From contig JABMCL010001030.1 of assembly GCA_018857735.1 (NCBI GenBank), positions 33,501 through 97,500 on the forward strand: 64,000 nucleotides of DNA, read 5' to 3'. Source of the stretch: Alviniconcha marisindica (taxonomy: Eukaryota > Mollusca > Gastropoda > Provannidae). Positions 44,801-63,558 of the stretch are shown here, piece by piece. Position 1 is the first letter of the stretch; every line of letters begins with the position of its first letter. The notes under the pieces were generated by a model. It ran no database searches. It saw only the letters and a program-made list of their open reading frames with translations, and was not told the origin of the DNA. A program made the translations under genes and the position numbers.

Positions 44801-46295
44801 GCTATAAGGTGGAAGTTCATTGCTTGGAGAGAGTCAGAGCTCAGGAGCTGTGTCAGTGAAAGTCGAGGTGGCCGTCCTGGGCTCCCGTCCCTGATAAACC
44901 TACAGTTTCTGTGGACGTAAAGCAACACTTCAACTTCATCAACTTGAACAGACACAGGCCAGAAGATGAACTGAATGGGTCGCCACTGGACAATGTTAAC
45001 ACAGTGGTTGTTGCACGGAAGTTAGGCTCAAAGCTCATTTCAAAGACTACCATATACGCTTTAACAGTGAGAGATGGATGTTATCTTCAAGTCGTTGACA
45101 GAGTGATCGTCACGTGGATGTTGCTGGGCTTAAAGCACAGTTGAAAGATGACCCCATCAAGCTGTGTGCTGACTGCTGGGCGTTAGTGATGATTGCTTGG
45201 GTTTCAAAGATAGGTGGGCAGTGCAGGAACTAGTCACCAGCTAGAGATGTTTTGTGCACGTGTCTAGCCTAGCTGTTGAGATCACTGCCTGAATTTGTTG
45301 TTGTTATAATAATAATGGACATTTCTATGGCACATGATCCCTAGCCAAATGTAGAGCACAATGTGCCGTACAAAAAGAAACATTGCCCAGCTAGCTGAAC
45401 ATTGGGGGTCTGCCGATAGATGTAACTGTACATTGACAAATGCTTTCTGTGGGGTGAGGGGGGAAATTGTGTGACCATTTCTTTTTGGCGTTTTACCCAC
45501 CACATAGGCAGCCACACCCCATCTTCAGAGGATGTATCTCCATTACTGGAGGGTGGGTGCTGTTATGCACGGAGTTTAAGTTAGTCTCCACATAACTATG
45601 CAGTGCATAACATTTTAGATGCGTAGCCTTGCTGTGCTTGCTGGTGTCAGCATGTTTTGACACAGCCCGAGCCAAGAATGATTTCAGTAGTGAAGTGGGC
45701 AAAGATTGTACAGTGCTAAGGAAACAGGCTGATGGGTATCATTAATTGTCTTTGGTTCAGATGCACACGTGCATAGAGGCTTTGTGCAATGTCTGTGTTG
45801 GGGATCTTTCTCTTCTTTTCTTTTTCTGACTGCCTTGGGCGATTTGGGCCAGAAGTAGACAGACCAGATCCAACAAATGCATCCTCCTCCTCATCCAAGA
45901 ACTAGACACCTGAGCCATTTTTCTCTGCAGCTCTGCAGGACATGAGCTAGAATGGACTCACAGAAAAGGTCGCATCTGATACCGTGGCCAGCGCCTGAAA
46001 ACCGTTCTGCCTACACCTTGCCCTCCTCTTTCTTGTCGCCAGAAACTGGATCACTGTGGGTGGCATCAGGTCGACAGGAGTGTCCGCATCGCTGGGAATT
46101 GCCGAGCATGTGGCAAGCCTGGTGCAGGATGACTTGAAGACCGAACCGACCCGCGGCCCCATCAGTGATTTGGAGTCTATGGACTGGAACCTGCTTCCCA
46201 GCGGCACCCTGGTTGTGGATGGGCACCAGTACGGCGTCAGCCACCCCATCACACTGTACGGGCTGAGTGAAGGCAGCAGGAACAGCCGGCTGTGA
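33577..46295 (+). CDS. FAD-dependent oxidoreductase, DAO family (GlpA / L2HGDH-like), complete, seven exons
   Basis: Exons: 33577-33716, 36293-36446, 36729-36935, 39427-39587, 41720-41838, 43186-43393, 46043-46295; total 413 aa, all in phase with GT-AG introns. The FAD-binding Rossmann motif is G10-x-G12-x2-G15, with an acidic E33 ending strand 2. EASGGNSGLLHTGFDA follows, then INCAGLYGDRV (the second FAD contact), VIVGPTAEDVE, and a C-terminal GGIRSTGVSAS motif. This pattern is typical of bacterial-type glycerol-3-phosphate or L-2-hydroxyglutarate oxidoreductases of the DAO fold; the substrate cannot be read from the sequence. It is shorter than human L2HGDH (463 aa), with no visible mitochondrial presequence, so probably cytosolic. 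An upstream in-frame Met at 33391 lies in retroposon DNA and was not used. Introns 1, 5 and 6 hold copied splice-site arrays. Confidence 0.86.
34836..34935. repeat. CT then CA microsatellite
   Basis: Compound dinucleotide run in oxidoreductase intron 1. Confidence 0.9.
35263..35372. repeat. CT then TA microsatellite
   Basis: A CT run passes into TA and TATC repeats in intron 1. It lies directly before the first decoy copy of the exon 2 acceptor region. Confidence 0.9.
35376..36292 (+). repeat. Two decoy copies of the exon 2 acceptor region
   Basis: Copies at about 35376-35510 and 36055-36190 match the sequence across the true acceptor at 36292, including CTCTGGTTGCA and the first ~16 exon bases. 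In both decoys the acceptor CAG is CAA. A CA microsatellite (35805-35990) and a reversed family B SINE end (35515-35596) lie between them. Confidence 0.82.
35805..35990. repeat. CA microsatellite
   Basis: Long interrupted CA run in intron 1, with CATGCA and CTCACA breaks. Confidence 0.9.
36293..36935 (+). CDS. Oxidoreductase exons 2-3
   Basis: Exons 36293-36446 and 36729-36935. The first begins GLLHTGFDAP, the conserved post-Rossmann motif, and completes a Ser codon split with exon 1. The second carries ELYRMEPCLN and the PGETVLEPN turn seen in DAO-family enzymes. Confidence 0.88.
36629..36648. repeat. Poly-G tract
   Basis: G run of about 19 bases in oxidoreductase intron 2. Confidence 0.85.
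36955..37470 (+). repeat. Tandem repeat after oxidoreductase exon 3
   Basis: Three diverged units share TTTGTCATGCTGTCATATTT, a CCC(C/A)(A/G)GTTGAAGA segment and an AAAAAAAGT-rich part. Unit length varies by internal deletion. No exon sequence is included in the copies. Confidence 0.7.
37893..38815 (+). repeat. 34-bp minisatellite, about 27 copies
   Basis: The unit is close to GAGAAAAACCCTGCTTAA + GATTCCAACTAGTCGT. Copies differ by single substitutions (for example AAAATT/AAGATT, TCAT/TCGT) in blocks. It lies in oxidoreductase intron 3. Confidence 0.93.
38990..39288 (+). mobile_element. LINE fragment (Jockey/CR1-type ORF2 C-terminus and 3' end)
   Basis: 39000-39095 encodes STWNDLPLHLRQ, then SFKSNLKTFLF and a stop, the usual C-terminal end of Jockey/CR1-superfamily ORF2. 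About 190 bp of 3' UTR follow and end in a TTATTATTATTA tail. It is strongly 5'-truncated, as is usual for LINE copies. Confidence 0.75.
39427..39587 (+). CDS. Oxidoreductase exon 4: second FAD-contact motif
   Basis: Encodes KVIINCAGLYGDRVQ, the conserved NCAG(L/W) motif of this family. It ends in phase 2 with a GTAAGT donor. Confidence 0.88.
39842..39900 (+). repeat. Dispersed repeat tail, GGCGTAAAA family, diverged
   Basis: CCCTGATACGACCTGTAAG and TTAACTGGGTGTTAAAAAG, followed by CTGACTAACT. Related to the copy at 14134. Confidence 0.5.
39955..40665 (+). repeat. 39-bp minisatellite, about 18 copies
   Basis: The unit is close to GTGTGATGTGTGTTGAGGG + TTGTAAGTTGCTTGCTGTAT. At 39 bp it keeps frame, giving long but meaningless 13-residue repeat frames on both strands. 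It is in oxidoreductase intron 4. Confidence 0.93.
41720..43393 (+). CDS. Oxidoreductase exons 5-6
   Basis: Exons 41720-41838 (KPRKGQYAVF and PVPTEKSKG) and 43186-43393 (VIVGPTAEDVE and GIRPATQFKDY). Both donors lie in DNA that has been tandemly copied downstream, so the true exon ends were chosen by phase and by match to the family. Confidence 0.85.
41839..42240 (+). repeat. Tandem copies of the exon 5 donor region
   Basis: Two further copies follow exon 5, with donor-like junctions at 41981 and 42122 (143 and 141 bp apart). The first keeps 43 nt of exon sequence (CCCACAGAGAAGAGCAAGGG...) and AAAACAG|GTTGGTATGCT. The second is decayed on the exon side. Related intron parts recur at 42700-42930. 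Confidence 0.85.
42616..42632. repeat. Poly-G tract
   Basis: G run of about 17 bases in oxidoreductase intron 5. Confidence 0.8.
42700..42930 (+). repeat. Two-unit ~115-bp tandem repeat
   Basis: Both units share GCCATAGGATGT, GACTTTCTGT(G/A)AATTCTTGTG and an A-rich end. They resemble the intronic half of the exon 5 donor units around 42040-42260, so they are probably the far, decayed end of that array. Confidence 0.7.
43394..43640 (+). repeat. Three 74-83-bp copies of the exon 6 donor region
   Basis: Each copy holds about 57 nt of exon 6 (from GTGTCAGGC to TTCATTGACAG) plus GTGGGTG. Donor-like junctions fall at 43467, 43550 and 43625, in addition to the true one at 43393. The last two differ by 75 bp, a multiple of three. 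Confidence 0.92.
43640..44265 (+). repeat. Diverged ~100-bp units of the exon 6 donor array
   Basis: Units share CACCTGTTTGACTTGCAGTG, GATGACTAG(G/A)TCAGGCTG and TTTTGACAGGTGAGTGTGA. They align to the exon 6 copies with expanded left parts and keep the GACAG|GTGAGT donor. Confidence 0.8.
44266..44715 (+). repeat. 45-bp minisatellite with a 5' splice site in every unit
   Basis: Ten units start at 44266, 44311, 44356, 44401, 44446, 44491, 44536, 44581, 44626 and 44671. Each begins GACAGGTGAGTGTGA, an excellent donor consensus, followed by CTGAGAGTTCCTGACAATCT. The 15-codon length yields long spurious frames on the minus strand. Confidence 0.95.
44830..44940 (+). mobile_element. Retroposon family C, copy 3, internally deleted
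   Basis: It shares AAGTCGAGGTGGCCGTCCTG and TTTCTGTGGACGTAAAG with the other copies, then jumps to the 3' end GCAACACTTCA, lacking about 65 bp between. No clear target-site duplication was seen. Confidence 0.7.
45300..45390 (+). repeat. Short interspersed element fragment
   Basis: ATAATAATAATGGACATTTC followed by GAGCACAATGTGCCGTAC. Similar in form to the 12770 element; only one clear copy of this exact type is present. Confidence 0.4.
46043..46295 (+). CDS. Oxidoreductase exon 7: C-terminal FAD-binding end
   Basis: Starts inside an Arg codon split with exon 6 and encodes NWITVGGIRSTGVSAS, the C-terminal FAD-contact segment. About 60 more residues follow to a TGA at 46293-46295. Confidence 0.88.
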
Positions 46296-46414
46296 GGATG
46301 CAACACGCCCGTGCGCAACTACAATGCTGCACTCCCAACGCTTCACCCAGTTTGTGTCAAACTGGTAAAGAGGAAAGCAGCTAGCAAGCATTCAAATCTT
46401 TCCAGCGATGGATG

Positions 46415-46464
46415 AATAAATCTAATATATTATGTCAAATTGGTAAAGGGAATGGATGAATAAA
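46415..46464 (+). terminator. Duplicated poly(A) signals of the oxidoreductase gene
   Basis: AATAAA at 46415-46420 and again at 46459-46464, within a duplicated GGATGAATAAATCT unit, 120-170 bp after the stop. Confidence 0.7.
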
Positions 46465-46493
46465 TCTGACACTTCTAATGTGAATCAAAAGCA

Positions 46494-46672
46494 TAGTTCA
46501 GGAGCTGTGTGAGTCGAGGTGGCCTTCCTGGGCTGTCCGTCCTAACGAGCCTTCTGGCTTCCGTGGACATAAAGATTTATTGAACCATGCTTCGGCACTG
46601 GTCTCAGCTTGTCCCTAATATGTCAGCCAACATCCGACATCCGAGGACATTAAGCATCACTTCGTATCGTAT
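46494..46672 (+). mobile_element. Retroposon family C, copy 4, with 15-bp TSD
   Basis: TGTGAATCAAAAGCA flanks it at 46479-46493 and 46673-46687. It is full length like copies 1 and 2, but with CATCCGA duplicated near the 3' end. It lies just after the oxidoreductase poly(A) signals. Confidence 0.88.
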
Positions 46673-46979
46673 TGTGAATCAAAAGCAGACAACACCGGCA
46701 AGTCTTGCCTCCCCATTTAGTGGAACTAGAAGTGAGTTGATCAACATCTATTTTTTCCCTTCAGTTTCATGTTGTACAATCTCAAAGAGTTTTATTTAAC
46801 AGTTCGAGGTGAGGGTGTGTGGGAGAGTGTGAATGCATGCATAGGGAAAATGCTTGTGGATTCTCTTCTTCCTTTTAGAAAAATGGGATTGAGATACATT
46901 ACACCTTTCTCCTGCTTGTTGCATGAATTATGTGCGCAGAGGTCCTATATGATTGTGATTTTCAGCCCATATGTCTGGA

Positions 46980-47620
46980 AACGTTCAATTTAAGCCATTT
47001 GAGAATGATTGTCTTGAAATGCTAAGGCCTTGCGACACTCCAAATGATGTCACATTTGAGAATGATTGTCTTGAAATGCAAAGGCTTTGCAACACTCCAA
47101 ATGTTACATTTGAGAATGATTATCTTCAAATGCAAAGGCCTTGCGACACTCCAAATGATGTCATCTGCAGGAAGTCTTTGTGAAGCAAATCTTTTTTGAT
47201 GAATTTTTCACTCCAACAGTTTTACCTCAAACAGAGGCGGATACTAGCCTAAATCATTAATGCCTGCAACACATATAATATCCAGAATGTCCAAAGAACA
47301 CTGGAACATTGAGCCTGGTGATGTTTTGATGCAAAACATTAAATGTGACACTCCAAATGTCACATTTGAGAATGATCGTCTTGAAATGCAAAGGCATTGC
47401 GACACTCCAAATGATGTCACATTTGAGAATGATTGTCTTCAGATGCAAAGGCCTTGTGACACTCCAAATGTCATCTGCAGAATGTCTTTTTAAATTAAAG
47501 CAAATCTTTTGATGAATTTTTCACTCCAACTGAAGTTTTACCTCAAACAGAGGGAGCGTTGCTTTGGTGGCGGATACTAGCCTAAATGTCTGCAACACAT
47601 ATAATATCCAGAATGTCCGA
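46980..47620 (+). repeat. Nested tandem duplication with 57-bp units
   Basis: About six copies of a unit with CATTTGAGAATGATTGTCTT and GACACTCCAAATG lie in two clusters (46985-47165 and 47345-47475). Each cluster is followed by a copied segment of about 100 bp (GATGAATTTTTCACTCCAAC ... AACACATATAATATCCAGAA). So a whole cluster plus flank was duplicated. Confidence 0.85.
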
Positions 47621-49489
47621 AGAACATTGGAAAATTGATGATGATGGTGATGTTTTGATGCAAAACATTAAATTTTGAGATTCCCCCCAAACATGATCAT
47701 TATTAATCATTTTGGAACAATAGTCACCATTTTGATGTTTGTTTATACGTTCAGCCTGTATGTCGCTATTCACTATTCTGTTTGTTTATACGTTCCATCT
47801 GTACATGCTGTTCTGTGTTCTACAAGAACTGCAGGGTAGGTGCTTTATACATTTTCTGTATTATCCTGAACACTCATCAGTTCAGCTGTTTGGAATCTGC
47901 TGCTTGCTCCGAACTGTATAGCTCTGACATACCCCTATGTGGCTGATTGGGTTCAAAACACCAATTAACTAATTCAAAATTGTCAGAATCAGTCATGCAG
48001 TCATGCTTCAAACTGCCAAGAACCAAGGTGCTTGACCAAGCCAGTGGTCTTGAGGAAACAAAACAAAAAAAGAAGAAAAAAGGCTTGACCATGGGTTTTA
48101 AACAAAAACACAGCCCATGTGTTTGGTTTACGCAAGATGTGTCGTGTCTGATGAGCTGCATCTGTACACAGGTGCCAGCTGGCTGGTCATTGGTCGGTCA
48201 GAGGGTGGTGACGGGTCAGTTGGATCAGTCTTTGATGACCCTCCTCTGTATATCCACACACATTTTGTGTACTGTACCAACAGAGCACAACTGCATGATA
48301 CTTTGTGTGTGTGTGTGTGTGTGTGCAGCAACATTGTATTTGAAGTCAAAATCTGGGCAACTCAAAATGGTGCTTTCTTCAGAAGTGTAGATCGATATTC
48401 CCTTTAAAATGCAGATCAGAATGGTGCTTTCTTCAGAAGAGTAGATCGATATTCCCTTTAAAATGCAGGTTCTGTCTTTATTAAGTTAGCTGCCATGGAA
48501 AGGACTGTTTGGGGAGTGTCTAGTATCACCTTGCTGTGAACAGACACAAAACATTGATTGACTGCTTTGGGGAGAAGAGTGTGTACATTTGCGTTTTGTG
48601 AACAGACATAGAATAAAACACTGATTGATTGATTTGGGGAGGAGTGTGCACATTTGCATTTCGTTTTTTTTAAACACCTAACTACCAATCAGTTTACCTG
48701 TAATTTGTATGACTGGATTTTATATAAAAAATGAACAGGTCAGTCTCAATATTCCTCTTTTTTTTTTTAATAGCACAAAATTTTCAGGCATGCCAGAAAA
48801 ATGTTTTAGAAAAAAACTTTCAGTGCGATATTAATATTGCCTGAAAGCAGAATCTGGATGCATCTCTGGCATCCTGAGCTCATTTTCAGCTAATGAAAAT
48901 TTGGCAATGAGCAGATGCCACTTATTATCTTTGTAAATCAACATAAATTTGTAATCCTAAACTGGTTTTGATGGTAACATGGCCTTTGACGGATTACACA
49001 CAAGTGATGTCATGTTTTGTTTGGATGGAAGCCCTGATTTGTGATAATTTTGCTCTTAATTTTTGAATGTACAAGCACTGAACAGCATGTGTTAATTGTT
49101 TTTCGTGTATGTTAATCAACACTTGCATATATTCATTATACGCTAGGTAAATGAATAGGTGCTGCCTGCTCATCTTACTGGAGAACAGATTTGATTCTTT
49201 TATATTTTGTTTACGATTGAATAAAAGTTTAATTAAAAGGATTCTGTGTGTGTACATTCCATATTTTCTTCTTCTCTTGCTCGTATCAGTGAAAAAAATG
49301 CATCAACACACACACGCACAAATATATATATGCATCACATATATCCATCCACCAACACATTTACTGACACGAACAGGCATACAACAGATTTTAGAAATCT
49401 CATCTTTATCCTGAGCACTGTTCACCGAGGCATCAGACAAAGTTTTTAGAGAGGGAACCCTACTTCAAAATGCCACGCATGCCTGCAGC

Positions 49490-49815
49490 ATTCACAAGTT
49501 CTGTAAAACGGCAAGTCTTTCATTCCTGCAACATTGAAATCTTCAAGTGTATCTGCACAAATCATTTAAAACCAACCACTCAAAAGCACGCATTCTGACT
49601 AATGTTCTTGCACAATCCTTTCGCTCATTCAAAAACAGGAACTGCAAATTCTGGATAAATGTTCTTTCACAATTCTTCCACAAATGCTTCTCTCGAGAAG
49701 AGAGGAAACAAAAATTCCGGATAAACATCCATGCAGAAATCTTTCACTCGAAAAGAGGAAACACAAATTTGGGATAAATGTTCTTGCACAAGTCTTTCAC
49801 AAAATTTTCATCCAG
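49490..49815 (+). repeat. Tandem repeat of ~65-bp units
   Basis: About four diverged units share AAATTC(T/C)GGATAAA(T/C)(G/A)TTC and CACAA(T/G)TCTTTC-like parts. Confidence 0.65.
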
Positions 49816-49857
49816 AGGGACAAAATACATACACGCTTTGGCTGCATGCATGGCCAT

Positions 49858-49859
<2 letters not shown>

Positions 49860-49883
<24 letters not shown>
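49860..49883. repeat. Poly-C tract
   Basis: C run of about 24 bases, one of the longest homopolymers here. Confidence 0.85.
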
Positions 49884-49890
<7 letters not shown>

Positions 49891-49970
49891 GGTATTGAAT
49901 GGTTGGTTGGTAAAGCTTATTCAATAATGCCGACTTGTCTCCGAAGATGTACTGCAGAGGACTGAAGTCC

Positions 49971-50203
49971 CAGGAGGTGGGGGAAGAGGGAGACTAACGC
50001 TACACTGTCACTGCTAGCAGAACTTCTGCATTAAAATGGCAGCAATGAAAGCCGTTTTAACGTTTCGTTAATTGTCAGGGACAAAGCCGCAAGACGGTAT
50101 CCACACACCACAGCTTTTGAAGAGAGGGGAGCTGAAGCAGAATCAAACGGAGATCCTTCTGCTTACCAGCCTAACACCTTACCGCTATGCCGAACCAGCT
50201 CAG
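49971..50203 (-). repeat. tRNA-derived SINE, family A, second body-containing copy
   Basis: Matches 6665-6916 over body and head, with a decayed B box (AATCAAACGG on the plus strand). It is more diverged than the copies near 6.9 kb. Confidence 0.7.
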
Positions 50204-50224
50204 AAAAGGTATCGAACTCAGTAC

Positions 50225-50425
50225 ATATTTTCTTCCTTTAAGTGATGCAAAAAGGTCATCCGCCCGGACTTGAAAAATTCAGACCCAGTAACAGATGGAT
50301 AGAGTACTTTTGTATTGTGATGATAACGTATTCTCTTTCTTTAAATGATGCAAAAAAGGTCATCCACCTGGACTTGAAAAATTCAGACCCCGTAACAGAT
50401 GGATAGAGTACTTTTGTATCGTGAT
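50225..50425 (+). repeat. Two-unit ~110-bp tandem duplication
   Basis: ATGCAAAAAGGTCATCC, GGACTTGAAAAATTCAGACC and GATGGATAGAGTACTTTTG occur twice, nearly identical, so this is a recent duplication. Confidence 0.85.
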
Positions 50426-50764
50426 GATAACAGAAATAAGCAAGGCAATTTGCACGTAAAGCAGTGCTATCTGGGAGCAAGCTTCAAAAGCCTCAAGCTC
50501 TATGGCACTTTGAGGCTGTTTCGATAACAAACAAAACAAAAAAAGGATAAAAAAAGAAGCACAAATTCAAAATTTACTGCTATTTACACACAGCAAGGCT
50601 TTAATGACCACAGTCTTATGAAGCAGTCGACACCCTGTCCTGCGCAAGTTGCAGTTCGAGGCTACAAATACTGATTTCTTATTAGATCATATTCAGCAAG
50701 TTAACCTCATCCTCTTTCTAGTTAAAAAAACAAAACAAAAAACAACAGAAGTAGAAAGAAAAAA

Positions 50765-50955
50765 ACCCCCACTGTTTCACCTCTGATGAAAGGTGTTGAT
50801 CACTGTCAAAGACTCCACTGTTTCACCCCTGATGAAAGGTGTTGATCACTGTCCAAGACCCCACTGTTTCACCCCTGATGAAAGGTGTTGATCACTGTCC
50901 AAGACCCCACTGTTTCACTCCTGATGAAAGGTGATGATCGCTGTCAAAGTACAAA
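50765..50955 (+). repeat. Four-unit ~57-bp tandem repeat
   Basis: The unit holds CCACTGTTTCACCCCTGATG and AAAGGTGTTGATCACTGTC, with very few differences among copies. Confidence 0.88.
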
Positions 50956-51126
50956 TCTTCTCCGAGTTTTGCCCACCCGCGCAGTGACCTCAGTGTTGAA
51001 AGTCAGGACAGAATAGCTTAGGCTGGCAAAGGCCAGATAAAGGCTTTTAGCCTAAGTAAATCTGATCACCACATCATATCATATCAAATCAACTTAGTTT
51101 TATTTTGTTGGTAGGAAGATGGAGGT

Positions 51127-51162
51127 GTGTGTGTGTGTGTGTGTGTGGGGGGGGGGGGGGGG
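51127..51162. repeat. GT microsatellite followed by poly-G
   Basis: A GT run of about 22 bases passes directly into a G run. Confidence 0.85.
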
Positions 51163-51224
51163 CGGGGAGAGGGGAGTGGTATAGGAATAGTATGGTAGGG
51201 CCTACAGGCCAGTGGTCAGACTTG

Positions 51225-51990
51225 AGCTGGTAGAAGGTAATAGGCTGGTAGAAAGTAACAGGCCGGTAGAGTAGCAGGCTGGTAGAGAGTAAGAGGCTGG
51301 TAGAGAGTAAGAGGCTCGTAGAGAGTAAGAGGCTGGTATGGGCTGGTAGAGAGTAAAAGGCTGGTACGGACTGGTAGAGAGTAGCAGGCTGGTAGAGAGT
51401 AAGAGGCTGGTATGGGCTGGTAGAGAGTAACAGGTTGGTACGGACTGGTAGAGAGTAGCAGGCTGGTAGAGAGTAATAAGCTGGTACAGAGTAGCAGGCT
51501 GGTAGAGGGTAACAGGCTGGTATAGAGTAACAGGCTGGTATGGGCTGGTAGAGAGTAATGGGCTGGTAGAGTAACAGGCTGGTATGGACTGGTAGAGAGT
51601 AGCAGGCTGGTAGAGAGTAATAAGCTGGTGCAGAGTAGCAGGCTGGTATAGAGTAACAGGCTGGTATGGGCTGGTAGAGAGTAATGGGCTGGTAGAGAGT
51701 AGCAGGCTGGTAGAGAGTAACAGGCTGGTAGAGAGTAACAGACTGGTATGATACGAGTAATGGGCTGGTAGAGAGTAATAAGCTGGTACAGAGTAGCAGG
51801 CTGGTAGAGGGTAACAGGCTGGTAGAGAGTAACAGGCTGGTATGAGTGGTAGAGAGTAACGGGCTGGTAGAGAGTAACAGGCTCATACAGGCTGGTAGAG
51901 ACTAACGGGCCAGTAGAGAGCAACAGGCGGGTACGGGCTGGTAGAGAGTAACAGGCTGGTAGAGAGTAGTGGGCTAGTAGAGAGTAAGGG
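51225..51990 (+). repeat. 18-bp minisatellite, about 40 copies
   Basis: The unit GGCTGGTAGAGAGTAACA recurs with variants (TATGGGCTGG, GTACAGAGTAGC) and higher-order blocks. Six-residue repeat frames on the minus strand are artefacts of the 18-bp period. Confidence 0.93.
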
Positions 51991-52000
51991 GCTGGCAGAG

Positions 52001-52197
52001 AGATTCAACACTCTCAAGGGAACGCTCAAGAAGCTTTGCCAGGAGAGGCTGTCTGATCGGGATCGCTATCTTCCAGCAGTGCTGTTTGCACACACAGAGG
52101 TACCGCATGAAAGCACCAGGTTTTCCCTGTTCCAGCTGCTCCACCAGAGGACAGCCAATGGACCAGTCAGCATCCTGAAGGAACAGTACTTCCCGCC
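52001..52197 (+). mobile_element. Ty3-type retrotransposon pol fragment
   Basis: About 65 codons read in one frame (LKKLCQERLSDRDRYLPA, then EVPHESTRFSLFQLL and GPVSILKEQY). This is the conserved segment after the integrase core of Ty3-like elements. No other part of the element is present. It directly abuts the 18-bp minisatellite. Confidence 0.75.
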
Positions 52198-52257
52198 ACA
52201 CTTCAGACAGAGGAGATTCAGACAGGAAGATTCCAGCACTGTTTGGAAATCTAGTCG

Positions 52258-52318
52258 CTGATCACTTTTATATAGCACTGTTCTCCGCTCTCAAGCTCTC
52301 ACTGCGCTTGCATGGGCT
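52258..52318 (-). repeat. SINE 3' end, family B, reversed copy
   Basis: On the minus strand it reads GAGAGCGGAGAACAGTGCTA then TATAAAAGTGATCA, matching 21500-21541. Confidence 0.65.
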
Positions 52319-53039
52319 TCTACACGTCCATTCTAAAACAATGTGTTGGATTTATGATGCGGGTGTTGGGTTGCATGTGCTGATGGACAGAAAATATAGT
52401 TCATTAAGTAATCAATTAATTATGGAATTAGTGAGTAGAAGTTACGTTCACATCTAGCGCGCATAAGGTTGGCTGACTGAGTGTCTCTACGCCCATGAGC
52501 GGATGATGCGTACAAGAGAGCGTGCCTCCACTGGGAGAAAGCGTCTCAGAGTGAGTGGGTTTGGGGCCAATTCAACACAATACCAGCCTTCCCTATCCTG
52601 TGGCTGACAATCATCCACAGCAACAGGACACACAAAACGACAAATCTTAGCAGCACAAGTGGGCTCTGTTTTCATGGATACAACCACCGCTCTAAACGAA
52701 AGGGAATCTTGCCCCAGGTCATCATGACAATCCACATTAAAAACTTCTGTCTCATCTCTCCTGCACGGTCTGATGTTAAAATGCTTCATCCAAACCTGGT
52801 CAGAAACACAAGACGATTACTGCAGAAAACGAAACAACAGAAGCCAGCGGTGGATGAATCGGTATTCTTAACACTCCTGTGTATCCGCGTTCAGAAAGCA
52901 AGTTCAGATGCTCAAGCACAAAGTAGGCTTGTGGGGGTGCCCTGCAGCGGTGCGAAAATCCATGTTTTCTTTGTTCACGCACACTGTAGATGTCGTCCTT
53001 CACAAGCACACGCCCACTCAATCATCCATCTGCGCAGCG

Positions 53040-63558
<10,519 letters not shown>

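Larger units (their letters stand above)
46296..53039. other. Intergenic region between convergent oxidoreductase and COPS2 genes
   Basis: About 6.7 kb of repeat-rich DNA with no supported gene. It holds retroposon C copy 4, the 57-bp duplications, a GGCGTAAAA-family tail at 47926-47975, repeat arrays at 49540-49800, 50225-50420 and 50765-50950, a family A SINE, the 18-bp minisatellite and a Ty3-type pol fragment. Open frames at 52487-52789 and elsewhere match no family I recognise. Confidence 0.75.

Noticed and set aside
51089..51923. Two frames of over 230 codons with PVTLYQ-like repeats
   Set aside because: Artefact of the 18-bp minisatellite; not a structural repeat protein.
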